Source of the DNA: Porphyra umbilicalis
Lineage: Eukaryota; Rhodophyta; Bangiophyceae; Bangiales; Bangiaceae
Direction of reading: 5' to 3'
DNA length: 64,000 bases
Assembly: GCA_002049455.2 (NCBI GenBank)
Contig: KV919016.1
Location: 1-64,000, forward strand
Of the stretch, positions 11,301 to 23,239 are shown in pieces. Numbering within the stretch: the first letter of the stretch is position 1; every line of letters starts with the position of its first letter. The notes beneath the pieces are model-generated. The model searched no databases. It was not told where the DNA came from and saw only the letters and a program-made list of their open reading frames with translations. A program made the translations under genes and the position numbers.

Positions 11301-12729
11301 AGGCCAGAAGCGTTCTTACTTGAGGGGTCCCATATATGGCGCTTTGCTTGAGAATTCTCAGTTTTTTTGCGAAGTGCCGAACGAAGGAAGAGGCATTCAA
11401 AGGTCGAGGCCTTCAGGGCCGCTTAGTTCAGAAGTAGCCTATCAATCCATGCGGACTGCCCCTGAGAGAGCGATTTCGTGCAAGGCTCTCCGTCATGGTC
11501 GAACGGACGTGACATTTGTTCTCGGACAGATACAAGCGCTACGTGACAAGGAGAGAAGCACGAACATCGCAGGGAGCACCATCAGAAAGAGCACGTCAAA
11601 GAGCATAAGGTGTTTGTCTCATCTTGCAAACTCGTGAAGCCTCATAAGATGAGAATTCTAAAATAAAGCGCCACATATGAGGATCAATTGATCATCAGAC
11701 GATGAAATGATTCCCTCAGGTGAGTAGGCGCTAGTGTCCATTCTATTGCTAATCTGCAAAAAAAAATGGCGGTTGCAGAGGGAAGGGAGGCCGAGCCAGC
11801 GACAGGGCGTAGAAATGAGTCGGAATGGCTGTTCGACAAGCCACGATCGAAATATTGACTGAGAGTTGCCGCCTGTGATCTTGCAAACCATTATGCGTGT
11901 CTTGTAGGAGACTTGCCACCCACAATGAGATTTCCTGCACGTTTCGGGTAACTTGCATGGGCCTGAAGATGGCTTGGAGAGGGTTCTGGGCCTGACCTGT
12001 GATTTCTCATGAGATCAACAAACTTCTTCAGAGTTCTCGAGATCCTGATGTGCGTTTCCGGTGCGCAGAGCTGCACGGGAAGACTCTGTAAGGAACTCAG
12101 ACGATTCCCAGCCTTGTCAATGTCCACGTACGCTGTTGAATGATTGAAACCACTCTGCAAGCGCCTTTTCTTGGAGGTCATCCATACTGACCGCCTCACT
12201 TGAGCCTATTCGTCTCATTTGAGGCTGCTTTTTGGAGGCCATTTTCGACCTCTTCTGATGATCCGACCACAATTCGAGCGCCAGAAACAGACTCAGCGCG
12301 GTCCATTCGGTTCTTGGGGAAGTGCGATGCATCGCATGTCAGCGGGTTACTGGCGCGTACCGCTTTGTTTCTGCGCCACCTAGTCACCCCCGCCCTGCCC
12401 AAGCCGCCTCGCCCTCCACCCGACAGCCCGCTGCGAGCAAGAAGCACGCAGACAGTCGCCCATACTTTCCCGCCCTCTCCCACAGCTCTTACCACCATCC
12501 CTTCCCCCCGTTCCGTGTCACTCTCCCCCCCCCCCCCCCCCTGCCCGCCTTCCTTGTCCCCCTCGCCGCCCTTCTTCACGCCCCCCCGCCTGCCTCCCTG
12601 GGCGGCAGGCACCTGCTGGCTCCTCAGGTGCCTCACCATGAACAAGAGGACGCACGCCCGCATAGGCGCCGGTGCCGTGCCCCCAAGCCTGCTACCACCG
12701 CTGCCACGGCAGCCCCCCCCCGTCGACGA
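8339..12729. other. No recognisable gene; scattered repeat motifs
   Basis: About 4.4 kb of mixed-GC DNA with only short, domain-free frames. A motif close to CTAGTGTCTATTCTA recurs near 8372, 9432 and 11730, and its reverse form (GGAATAGACACT) appears near 10212 in a small palindrome with GGTCTATTCC. This suggests terminal fragments of a small element family. The part from 12370 to 12600 is C-rich low-complexity DNA. No host gene can be supported. Confidence 0.5.
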
Positions 12730-14941
12730 TGCAAGGGGCCTGACAAGGAACCTCGTCTGAACGTCGGCGCCGAGGTCTACACGGAGGCCACAAACGTGAC
12801 CAACTACGTGAATTGCTCCTGCCTTTTTGGGACACTGGCATCAGCCAGGTGCGTGAGCGGGCGCGTCAAGAAGGTCATCCCGGGGCTCGAGAAGGACGGC
12901 CGCCGCAAGACGGACCTGCGCGTGGCGTGGGTCATCAAGACACAGACGGTGGAGAAGACGCTGGCCTTGCGCATCGTGACGGCTGACCCCCCCCTGCTCC
13001 CGCCGCACCTCTCCTTTCCCACGGCCTCAAACGCGGCTCCCCCATGTCCCAGGCGCCCCAGAATAGGGTCTTGTGGCACAGGGGTGGCCAGCCCCAGCCG
13101 CCCCCGCCGCCACGCGCCATTGCGAGCGCGGGAGGGGCTATATCCGCGGCTGGTATGCTCCCCCCCTCGACTGCTACCGCCCATGGTTTGACCTGGACTG
13201 TAGGGGCGGTTAATCAACCCGATGGCGGTCCGGTGGCGCGACGCAACTGGGCTGTGCGGAATCTGCCGGGGGAGTTCATATACACGTATGGGGACTTGTC
13301 CGGACCAGGGCAGATGCGCACCGCCTACGCCTACTTCTTCTCGATGTTCCCTATTAAGCAACTCGTGCGCATGGTCCGCCTGACCTCGCCCGTGCTTGAT
13401 GGGCGGGGTTTACGGCCGACTACCTGGAGGGAAATGCTCAAGCATGTCGGCGTCATCGACTTGGCAACCGGCTACGAGTTTGGCTCGCGCGTAGACGTAT
13501 GTTCTACCTAGTAGCGCAACCCGAAACTCGTAGTGCCGGATTGTAGGGAGCGCACGGGCCTGTCCCGCTGCCGCTTTGATGCACTATGGTCCTGTGTGGC
13601 CTTCAGTGAGCAGAGCACCGGTGGTGGTGATGTCTCGGAGCAGAGCCGATGGGAGTTAACTACAAACTTCGCTGATTCCAAAAATGCCCACTGGGACTCC
13701 CACGTGCCACTCAGCGAATACCTTTGCGTCGATCAGTCAATGTGCAAGTGGTATGGGCAGGGCGGTCCTTGGATCAAGCGAGGGCTGCCCATGTACGTCT
13801 TTATGGACCGTAAGCCTGAAAATGGCTCTGAGATACAAAACAGGGCGTGCGGGAGGAGCGGGATCATGCTGCGGTTGAGCGTCGTGACCTCGGCCGAGCA
13901 CCAGCAAGCCACCGGTACCGACAACGACGACGGTCTACCTCATGGCGCGTCCGTGCTGAAGCGGCTGGTGGGGCCCTGGGCGGGCACGCAGCGAGTTGTT
14001 TTTGCGGACTCATATAATTCGCCAGCGTGGCGGCCGCCAACGAGCTGTTGACCATGGGGCTCAGTTTCATCGGCGTGGTCTAGACGGTGACTCCAGGCTA
14101 CCCCATGGAAGCGCTCTCGACGCTGGAGGTGGACACCCGCGAGGACAACGTCACGTACACCCACTCGACGCCAGAAGGAGCTGTGAAGCTGATGCCGTTA
14201 TTGTGGGCGGAACGCGAGCGACGGTACTTCATCTCGCCGACATCCACGTCAATTCCTAGAGAGCCGTAGGACCGTGTGCATGGCGCCAGATGGCGGAGAA
14301 CGCCGAGCGGGTTGCCCAGTCGGTCAAGCTGTCACAGGTGGCCGAGGCCTACAATGAGTGCTGCGCTCAAATTGAGAGGCACAATCGCTGTAGGCAGAAC
14401 GACCTCCGGCTAGACGAAAAACTGGCCACGCACGATTGGTCAACGCGCGAGAACCTGTCGTTACTGGGGATGTGCATTATCGACTCGTGGCTACTGTACT
14501 CTTGGGAACGTGGAGCGACCGCCATCCTGACCCAGAAGCAGTTTTACGAGGACCTGGCGTCCCAGCTGATTGACACATGTTTGACACAGTTGGTCTCTGG
14601 GCGCGCGCTACGTCGGCGGCTAAGCCGGTGGGGCAGGTTAGAGCTCCGCTCCGCTACGGAGTGGGCATTTACCTCACGCCGACGCGGAAGCGTCAGAATG
14701 GTGCGTCTGCCGGGAACATCGACCACCGGGTGCAGCGCACGTGCCGCGTGTGCAAGCATCACCAGTCCGGTCATGTTTTCTCGGGCTGCCGGGAGGCGAC
14801 GATGGGGATATGCTTCAATGCGGCCCCAAGACAGGGCGGTCTTGCTTTGATGTGCATCTGCGCAACGTGCATCAGTTGATGTGTGGCGTTGAGGACGGGA
14901 TTGTTCTTTTTTGGTTTGCACATACACGTCTCGTTCAGTAA
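12730..14941 (+). pseudogene. Decayed piggyBac-family transposase
   Basis: Successive forward frames carry the parts of a piggyBac (DDE_Tnp_1_7) transposase in order. The N-terminal region begins near 12760. A core follows with NWAVRNLPGEFIYTYGDLSG (13226-13300), VRMVRLTS and ATGYEFGSR. The catalytic core has YLCVDQSMCKWYGQGGPWI (about 13719-13775), DRKPENGSEIQN, CGRSGIMLRL and ADSYNSPA. Then come HFIGVV, QIERHNRCRQ and MCIIDSWLLYSW, and a C-terminal Cys/His cluster (TCRVCKHH, then KTGRSCFDVHLRNVH). The frame changes several times, and two adjacent TAG codons lie at 13509-13514 between well-matching parts, so the gene is dead. Wording such as DRKPENG and CGRSG fits piggyBac-like transposases of algae and oomycetes better than the insect type. 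Terminal repeats and a TTAA target were not located. Confidence 0.85.
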
Positions 14942-14955
14942 GTCGAGTACACATT

Positions 14956-15930
14956 TTATAGAGTACAACTATTCATCTGGACCGGCCCATCGCCGGCCTC
15001 CAACCCCGGCGTCACCAGCGCCGGCGCGCCGCCCGATAAGAGGCGGCCGACGCCTCCCTCCCGCAGCCGCCAGTCGAGCAACCGCACCGACCTGTCGGTG
15101 GCCGACGCGACGACAACGGAGCCCCCTATGTCGGCCGACGGCGGGACGCTCAGCACGTCCACAGCGGTGAGCGTCGGTATGACCTTCGCGACGGAGACCC
15201 TCGCGGCCAAAATCCCACCGCACGACCATGGCGTCGACGCCACAGATGAGGAGGCGGGAGCACGTCTGCGCCACCGCGTCGCCCCCGTCGCTGACGCAGC
15301 TGACGGGTGGACTGCCCGCCTCTCACACGACGCGGACGATGGTGGCGATGTGGTCAAGGAAGGTAGCGAGGACCGCAGGGGAGGAGGCGTGGGTGACGAC
15401 CACGCCGGCGCCTGCGGGGCCAGACGTGACAAGGGAGGTGACGGCTGCGGGGGTGCCCGCGGCGCCGGGCGCAAGGGACACTGCGCCGCCGGGAGAGGGG
15501 CGGACCCCCCCGCCGGCAGACTGCCAGAGGTTGTCGTTCGAGACGGACGCGAGGCGCCGCCCCGAGACGGGGGAGTAGGCCACGTCATTGACGCAGCCAA
15601 TGTGGACGTAGCAGAGGCCAATGTGGCCGAGGGGCGACCCCCGGACAGTGGTCGTGGCGGAGATGCGCCACGCCGCGTCGGCGTGGGGTGACCACTGCGA
15701 GCGGCCATAGGCGGCGAGGAAGGGGGACGGCGCAGCCGTGAGATTAGGGGAAGGCGTGCGCCAGAGTGAAGGAGCTGGGGGGAGAGGGAGTGGGGGGGGC
15801 GGGGGGGCCGCCCACGCTCTGTCCGCGCGCGCATACGGCCCAACACCATGGTTGTGGAAGCCGAGCCATGTAGCGGCCATCTGGTGTGCACAGGCGGGCC
15901 AAAACAAGCCACTTGCATACAAAGGAGCAA
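14956..15930 (-). pseudogene. Broken WD40-repeat-like gene
   Basis: Several reverse-strand frames carry pieces of a beta-propeller protein in sequence. HIGCVNDVAYSPVSGRRLAS then VSNDNLWQ lies around 15530-15610, VTSLVTSGPAGAGVVVTHA around 15400, and FLDHIATIVRVV around 15330-15365. Next come SRLLICGVDAMVVRWDFG (about 15205-15260) and finally SVVVASATDRSVRLLDWRL near 15070-15130. These resemble WD40 blades, with the WD-like endings VRWDFG and LLDWRL. The pieces are separated by an in-frame TGA at about 15323 and by frame changes, so the copy appears non-functional unless short introns are present. Candidate families are nucleoporin-type (Nup37-like) or PEX7-like propellers; I cannot decide. 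The piggyBac relic ends about 15 bases away. Confidence 0.5.
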
Positions 15931-17660
15931 GCTGGGAGAATCTCCCGGACGGTTGAACGCTCCGCGTAGTGACTAGTTTGCTTCAGTGAATTCAACACTG
16001 GTCACGCTGAGAGGCTTTGCAGAGCTACAGGGGATGTGTCTCCAGTGCGAACTACTGGGACAGGCCCAGTGCCATCCATAACTGTCTCAGTCGACCGTGT
16101 CGCGCGGCCCCGTAAGCAGCACCGAGCGCAGAGGACTTTTCCTATGGGCCTACGGGCTGCGCTCTGCCATGCAGGTTCAACTTAATGAGCGCCTGTCGTC
16201 TGTAGTAGGTGATTGCAGGCATTTATATCCCACCGTGACGTGGTTTTGCGGCTCAGACGGGTCAAAATGGCCAATTTGGGCTCATCGTCGCGAAAATATA
16301 CCACTCTACTGCGGGTGTGCTGGGCGTGCTGGGCGTGCTGCGGGCATGCTGCGGGCCGAAATTCTTACTCCCGATCTGAAATTGTTGCTGGCCCAGACGG
16401 CCCTGTGCTGGCCACGAGGGAACATCGGCTACAAGCGGAGCCCTCATCAATCTACGACGCCGCGGAGGGAAACTGCATGATGTATCCTGCAAAAAAGTAG
16501 GCTACAAGTCGGTCGGCATCTGGGACAATTTTAGCTCCTGGGACGATTCAATGCCGCCAACAGCGAACTGGTCACAGTTCAATTGCGCTCGCTGATCGCT
16601 GGATTCTGGGGAGCTCGACTACCTTCAACGTAAGTGGCCTGTATTGATCCTTAACGGTGTGACCGGTTGGTCACACCTCGCAGCGAGGTCACAAAACCTG
16701 TGGCCCGTAACCCCAAATCCGCGCCCATGTCACGCACCGCCAAGCACTGAAACGTAGTCGGCCGCACGCAGGCACCGTGATCCCCATTTTGGGTCCCTGT
16801 GAGGGCCCTTACCGGTCAGGAGCCACCTGAGTATAGCTCATCCCGGTCAGCCTGTGGCAGGCCGAGATCTATTGCCTCTCAATCATTGGTACTGCGAGGG
16901 CGCCTCGTCGGCGACGAGGAAGGCCTCCTAGATATCGTCCAGGCTGTGTGGTGTAAATGAACGCCTGGGCTGCACCTCTGACAACCGCCTTCGTCTGGCT
17001 CCTGTCTCGGCAGTCGAACAACCTCTGAACAGAAAGCGCTTGGCCAAGCGTACGACAGGTCAGGGGCCGGCAGCACGTCTGGCAGGAGGCCTTTTTTGCC
17101 AGGCACATCGCAGACGAGGGCCTTGTTTGGACGAAGATCCATTCCACCACCTCTTATTGGTCTATTGTCCGTTTGTGTAGCGCAGGCGGTCGTCTCGTGA
17201 CGAGAACCACCTTGATTCAGCACGTGCCCCGTAAGGACCCCCTCCCACCCCCCCCCCGCCGCCGCCCACTGTCTATCCCGTTCCCAACGGCTGCGTCCTG
17301 GTGGCCCTTCCCACGCAGCCCTTTATCACGCAGAATGGGTGCCTGGCAGCTGCTCGTCCTGTAGGCCGAGCGCACCCAAGTCTGGCGATCATAGATCAGC
17401 CCGCACTGCCTCTTCGGTGACCGGATCAGCCCGCCCTCCCGCTACAAAGTGCACCTGGAGCATCACTTTCAACGTTGCACACGCGTATATCATCATTTTG
17501 TGTGAACTTTAGCGCCCGTTTGATCCCTTGCGGTGCATGCCGTGACGACCTGGGAGCTCATGCGCCTTTTTTACATGTCGAACGTCTTTCTGCGTCATCA
17601 TCTGGAAAACCTTCTGGCGTTTTCTCTGTAGTGCTGTCCCTTACTTTTCCCTTCTGCCTT

Positions 17661-17730
17661 TTACTGCCCCGAACAGCCCCGTACTGCCTCATATTGCCCC
17701 AAACTGCCCTGTACTGCCCCGTACTGCCCA
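17661..17730. repeat. Seven copies of a 10-bp tandem repeat (GTACTGCCCC type)
   Basis: Seven consecutive 10-base units in exact phase, consensus GTACTGCCCC, with one to four substitutions each. It is short and probably without function. Confidence 0.85.
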
Positions 17731-18350
17731 GATTTCACCTTTCCTGTCCCGTGCTGTGGGCATCCATGTCAGTGATGTGAATGGTGGCAAAGGCGGTGGC
17801 GGCGCGAGTCGCGCACGGACTTGGACGAACGGTGGAGGGTGCTTCGTGATCGAAGCGGGGGGAGGTAGCGCCAGCGCGCAGCGCGTCGCCGGCGGGGCTG
17901 TTTCAGCTGAATTCGTCGGGAGCGCGCGATGCCTGATCGGCATCTGCCTGCCGTGACTACCGCCGCGTTGTCCAGGTCGGGCATAGGAATTGGGAGGCGT
18001 ACAGACCTGCTTATTTGCGCTGTAGAGGCTGATTCTAACTCGCTTTGATGTCTTCGCTGTTTACGCTTGCTTCTGCTGTCGTCTGTCTGTTTGATATCTT
18101 TCTTGCCCTTCTCCTGCTTAAGGTGATCGTCCTGTTTTCTTCCTTAGGTGTCCAAGTTGGGCAGGAGGGGCGAGGTGGGGTGGGCGAGACGGGCGGGAGG
18201 GGCAGGGCGGGGTCGGCGAGCAGTCAGATGGGATATCAGGCCCATGCTGCCGCTTCCCGGCAGGTCTCTCTCCCCCGGGAGGCGTGAGAGCGCAAATTAA
18301 AACTTACGCTTCACTACAACGTTCTCTATCCGTGACGACTTCCTGCGGGG

Positions 18351-18400
18351 AGCCTCCGGGGGCCTCCGGGTGCCTCTGAGTGCCTCCAGAATGCCTACGG
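18351..18400. repeat. Five copies of a 10-bp tandem repeat (TGCCTCCGGG type)
   Basis: Five units with a 10-base period, consensus close to TGCCTCCGGG, degrading toward the right. Confidence 0.75.
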
Positions 18401-19599
18401 GGGTGTGCGAAAGGTGCGCGCGTGGCTCCCAGACACGACTTTGAGCAGTGTCTGATCGTACTGGGGATGTAAAATGCGAATATGGTACCTTACCCATTTG
18501 GAAGAACACTGTGGAGAACAGGGGTTCAGAACTGTACGCGACAAAAAACGGCAAACATCGCACTTGGGGCCCATCTGGGACCGTGTCAGATCAACCTGCA
18601 ATATTGCTGGCGAAGTCCCCCAGCACGTTCTCAGTACGTGGTACATTCCCTTGGCCTTTAGGACAGGGTACTATCCAACATGCGCCTAGGGGCCCCCATT
18701 ATAAGTTTTTCTCGAGCTAGTGCACGTTACGGGAGTACTTGCGAACATGCGGGGTGGCTGCGGAGAAACCTCGCACGGCTCAGGCGGACGTCGTCGTACG
18801 GTGAGTCCGACATGGTTCGAAGCGTCTCTCTGCAACGTATCTCTGCATGTGTGGTGGCAGCATGGCCGTACGTTGGGCGTTTGTGAGGTCCAACCATGTG
18901 AAGGAAGTTTTTTTTTCTCGTTCAGATGGCATGAAACGGGGGTCTGTTATTCAGACGAGCTGGAAACGAGGATGCGTGCTACATATGACCGCGTCAGGTG
19001 AGGAATTGAGGGCTTTATTGGTGGAACCTGCTCAGAGATGCTCCAGACGATGTTTTTGTTCTTCAAAGTTTTGAACGCGCAGGAGAGGGCCAAGATCGGG
19101 GACAGCCGAGACGCGTGGAAAGTGTTGTGACCGTGGCACGCAGTGACTGAAGCGGGCAGTCGCGAGTGACGTGACTCAGCTGCCCGCGTGGTGCTGTGCG
19201 CGGGCCTGTGACGAGGAGAGGGCAGCGCCGTGCGTGTGGCCCGTGCGAGGGGTGGTGGTGTCGCGGTGGCGAAACTGGCCGTGCGGGATGTCGCTCAGCT
19301 GACCGCGCGGTACGTCGTGGGGGGAGGAGACCGGACAGGCGGGTACGCTCGGGGGGTTGTGGAGGGGTTAAGGGGCCATGGGGCTGGAGGGGGGAGGGAG
19401 TGATGACGCCGCCGGCTTGCCGGTGGCAGGCCCTATGGCGGCGGCGGCGGCCCCTGCGCCCGCGCCCCCTGCTGCGATAGGCTTGCTGCTGGCGACGAAC
19501 CTAGCCACCATGGACGAGGGGGCGGGAGCGGCGTGGCATTTTTCCCGGGGAGCGAGTGGGCTGCGCGGTAGCGGCGGCGAAAGCGGACGTAGGTGTGAG

Positions 19600-19772
19600 G
19601 CCGGAGGGCTGGAGGGGGTGCGGCTCGGGCGCGCGCGCCTGCACGTGCACGCCCGCAGGGACATGAAAATAATGCCCAATACAGTGCATGAAAATTATAG
19701 CCACGTGCCAAGTGAAGCGCGACGCGGCATGTTTCAAGACTATGTAAATAATGCTTCGGAACTGACACGAAT
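19600..19772 (-). repeat. Dispersed repeat shared with 58050-58296
   Basis: Read on the reverse strand, this stretch matches 58050-58296 with small indels. Shared landmarks, in order, are GTTCCGAAGCATTATTTA, CATGCCGCGTCGCGCTTCAC, TTTTCATGCACTG, ATTTTCATGTC, GCAGGCGCGCGCG and CCCCCTCCAGCCCTCC. No coding sequence is shared. The copy at 58 kb is cut short exactly where a CACTA-type terminus begins, which makes this copy a useful empty-site reference. Confidence 0.75.
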
Positions 19773-20220
19773 TCCCTGGAATTTAGTTCAGGGTACTACT
19801 CGAGATGAGCAAACACTGACCACCGTCCACCCCATGAGCCCCTTTTAATTGTTTTCAGAGGCCAGTGCACGTTGCGGGAGTACTTGAGAACGAGACGCTG
19901 TGCACGTAAAACGAGACCGTGACAACGACACAGGAGGTTGTGCTGTAGGTTCTTAGTATGGACATGTCCGCAAGCCTCGGGCAATGTCGCCCGTGTGTTT
20001 CATTTTTCGAGAAAGTGACCACGTTCTCTGCGAGAGTCGTTTGTATGACTTTCAGCGACGGATCGCCCTCAATGGGGTGAAAAACGCGGTCGAGTGCGTT
20101 GTACAGGCTGGAAACGACGATTCCTGCTGAACTCGGTCGAAGTAGTTAACCGTACTGACGACGAAGATGCGATTCTACTCTCTGAGGGGCATGTTTTTGA
20201 AATTTTGAGCGGGGGACACA

Positions 20221-23200
20221 GGAGACGTCGCCGGATTATCTCAATTTTGGTCCGGAAATCGCATCCCAATACGGGCGACACAGCCGGGCTACAAGCACCT
20301 CGTCCGGCCTTTGCCTATGAAACAGGCAAAACCACACACCCCCCGCATATCAACAAAAACCTCATACGAAGAGCTTTCTGTCTATGTATTTTTTATGCTT
20401 TGATGCCCAGCCACACCATAGTGGCGGTGGCTCGCTCTCGATGCCCGGAATACCCTGGTGCCCTCTTGTTGCGCCCACCGTCGATGCCCCCCAGGCATCA
20501 GCCAGCGACACCACCCACCTGAAACTCTTCCTTAGTCGAGTGGAAGCCTGTTAAATACAAGAAACTCAGTGGGGAGGCGGCCGCTTGCCCGGAGGTGGGT
20601 CCTTTGTGGCTTCAAAGGCAGCCAAACGCCATTCTTCGGTACCTGCCCACTGCACAGCCCTACGGGAAAAATTCGCCTGCATAGTGAGGCACTTATCACT
20701 CAATGATCACCCGTCAGCAACTCGTGGATGAGTTTTTTTGACTCAATAGTGATTCACCAGAGGCTTCAGAAATGAGACAACCCTGGCTTCTGATTGGTCC
20801 TCTGTACCAGAGAACCCGCGCCTCTGATTGGTCCTCAGGACCAGGTCAGGACAGTATTAGAACTGTTCGCGTCTGCTGATTAACCAATGCTAGCATTTGT
20901 TTACTTAGTACCACGGAGAGGGCTGCGTAGTGCGGTTCCCCGACAGACATACACCACACACACAAGGCAAGCCCCGCCGTCGAGAAGGCCTACCTGCTCA
21001 CATATGCCGGGGAACAAGCCGGGCGCAACACATGAGAGAGCAGCCCAGTAAAGACAAACCAGAACGAAAGAAGAGAAAAGAAACAACAAAGTAACACGCC
21101 AGATACACGAAGAAGACGACCAGCAGAGCAAGAAGGGCACACGCTCATACCGTCAGGACCTCCTCTAAGATTGACCTCTGCACAGTGCACGGGATAGTGC
21201 TCCCCACCCCCATCCACCAAATAATCATCAGCGAGTGATACGTCCTCCCGACCAGAAAAACACCCGAGGCACCGAGAGACATGCAACATGCCAACAGAAG
21301 GAGGCGATACAGTTTCGGAGACAATAGATGCTCATGTCGCGGAGGCGGGCGGTGGTGGCGGGGGCGGGGTCGCGACAGGGGGGGTCGCGGTCGGGGGGGG
21401 GCGCGCCGTAGGATGTTCGAGGCGGGGGAAGTGGTGATGGGGGGGGAGGACGACGGGAACGGGTGATGTCGGGGGGGAGGGGAGGGCGAGAGGAGGACAC
21501 GGCGGCAGAGGGCGGCGAGGTAGCAGAGGACGGCGCCGGCTGCGTAACAGATGAGTGCGAGAGGCGGCCGACGACAACTAGTTCAAGAGGGCGCGCCCTT
21601 CTCACCCCGGCCACGAGGCGTCTCGTCCGCCGAACGCAGCAAAAATTTAAGCGGAAGGACGCGCCACGACCGTGTCAGAGTGTCAGTCGGAAGGCCCGGC
21701 AGCCCCTGTGGGTGGAAAGATTCCACAGCTGTAAGCCACCAGGGCTGTGCGTGGGCGGCTGTGCTGCCCTCGTGACTGCAGGCTGGGGAGTGGAAAGAAT
21801 CTGACTCATAAAGCAGTTCATTTTGACGTGATAGGCTGCGCATTCCCCGTGGGGCAGGCAAAAGCCAGAGGCTGGGCAGACCGACTACCTCAGCTGGGCT
21901 ACTATGACTCTATGAGAGTGCCTACGTGCATAAATCCTGGTAGCAACCCAAAGACATGTCTGTTCTATGGGGGGGAACTGGCCCCGTCGGGTCCCGCATG
22001 CCCACCGGGGATGGTCCCATAAAAACTGAACCACAAAGAAGCTAGACCTCCCCCTACCCTGGTTGTCTTCCAAATGACCCCTGCATCCTAAAGAGCTGCC
22101 ACACCCAGCTCTGCTGGCCGACAGGTGGCTCCCACCCTCCGGACAACGAGCGGACGCCGGATGGGCGTCAGGACCCGCTTTGCCGGCTTCGCTCATGTCA
22201 ATGGAAGGTATTTCCACTTGACATGACGACTCCAACCGCCTTATGCATGCTTCTAGAGAGGGCTGGAGGCCGGCCACGGCTCTTTGTCCATCAGAGCCAG
22301 CTGTAGGAGGTCGTTTTCCACCGAAGAACACCTTGTCGGCATGTCTCGGTCGTTTTCTCTACCTACAACGCGTACGTGGTTCAACCAAGGTGCCAGACGA
22401 AAAAGAGACGTTCATTCAGTGATATAGGCGCGAAACTGCCAGCAGCACAGGTTCCACTGGTACGGGACGAAGGCCTCAAAGCGGGTCATGACGCTCATCC
22501 GGCGTCCGCTCGTTGTCCGGAGGGTGGGAGCCACCTGTCGGCCAGCAGAGCTGGGTGTGGCAGCTCTTTAGGATGCAGGGGTCATTTGGAAGACAACCAG
22601 GGTAGGGGGAGGTCTAGCTTCTTTGTGGTTCAGTTTTTATGGGACCATCCCCGGTGGGCATGCGGGACCCGACGGGGCCAGTTCCCCCCCATAGAACAGA
22701 CATGTCTTTGGGTTGCTACCAGGATTTATGCACGTAGGCACTCTCATAGAGTCATAGTAGCCCAGCTGAGGTAGTCGGTCTGCCCAGCCTCTGGCTTTTG
22801 CCTGTGCAGTGGGCAGGTACCGAAGAATGGCGTTTGGCTGCCTTTGAAGCCACAAAGGACCCACCTCCGGGCAAGCGGCCGCCTCCCCACTGGGTTTCTT
22901 GTATTTAACAGGCTTCCACTGGACTAAGGAAGAGTTTCAGGTGGGTGGTGTCGCTGGCTGATGCCTGGGGGGCATCGACGGTGGGCGCAACAAGAGGGCA
23001 CCAGGGTATTCCGGGCATCGAGAGCGAGCCACCGCCACTATGGTGTGGCTGGGCATCAAAGCATAAAAAATACATAGACAGAAAGCTCTTCGTATGAGGT
23101 TTTTGTTGATATGCGGGGGGGTGTGTGGTTTTGCCTGTTTCATAGGCAAAGGCCGGACGAGGTGCTCGTAGCCCGGCTGTGTCGCCCGTATTGGGATGCG

Positions 23201-23239
23201 ATTTCCGGACCAAAATTGAGATAATCCGACGGCGTCTCC
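20221..23239. mobile_element. Large fold-back element with 764-bp inverted arms, split by a CACTA-like insertion
   Basis: The right arm (22477-23239, 763 bases) is the reverse complement of a left arm made of 20221-20657 plus 21855-22182, with few mismatches. The spacer is 22183-22476. The left arm is interrupted by the 1.2-kb element at 20658-21854; removing it with one copy of CAG restores continuous pairing. Outer termini read about ACACAGGAGACG on the left and the matching reverse form on the right. No domain is encoded. The outer flanks resemble two parts of the GC-rich repeat (TTTTGAGCGGGG on the left, AGGGCGGCGTCC on the right), suggesting that the fold-back is itself inserted in copy B of that family. 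Confidence 0.8.
20658..21854. mobile_element. CACTA-like non-autonomous element with CAG target duplication
   Basis: It begins CCCTACGGGAAAAATTC and ends TTCCCCGTGGGG, which are imperfect inverted repeats (CCC(T/C)ACGGG(A/G)AA). It is flanked by CAG at 20655-20657 and 21855-21857. The opposite arm of the fold-back (22800-22815) shows the uninterrupted site with a single CAG, confirming a 3-bp target duplication. The termini match those at 55636 and 58297. A 3-bp duplication and a terminus of the CNCTACGGGAAAA type fit the EnSpm/CACTA superfamily. No transposase is encoded, so it needs a source in trans. Confidence 0.75.

Larger units (their letters stand above)
15950..19599. other. No recognisable gene; two short 10-bp tandem arrays
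   Basis: About 3.6 kb without a supportable gene. Two small tandem arrays with a 10-base period occur at 17661-17730 and 18351-18400. A dispersed motif begins at 18719 (AGTGCACGTTACGGGAGTAC) and recurs at 19864 and 24900. The rest is unremarkable on both strands. Confidence 0.5.
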
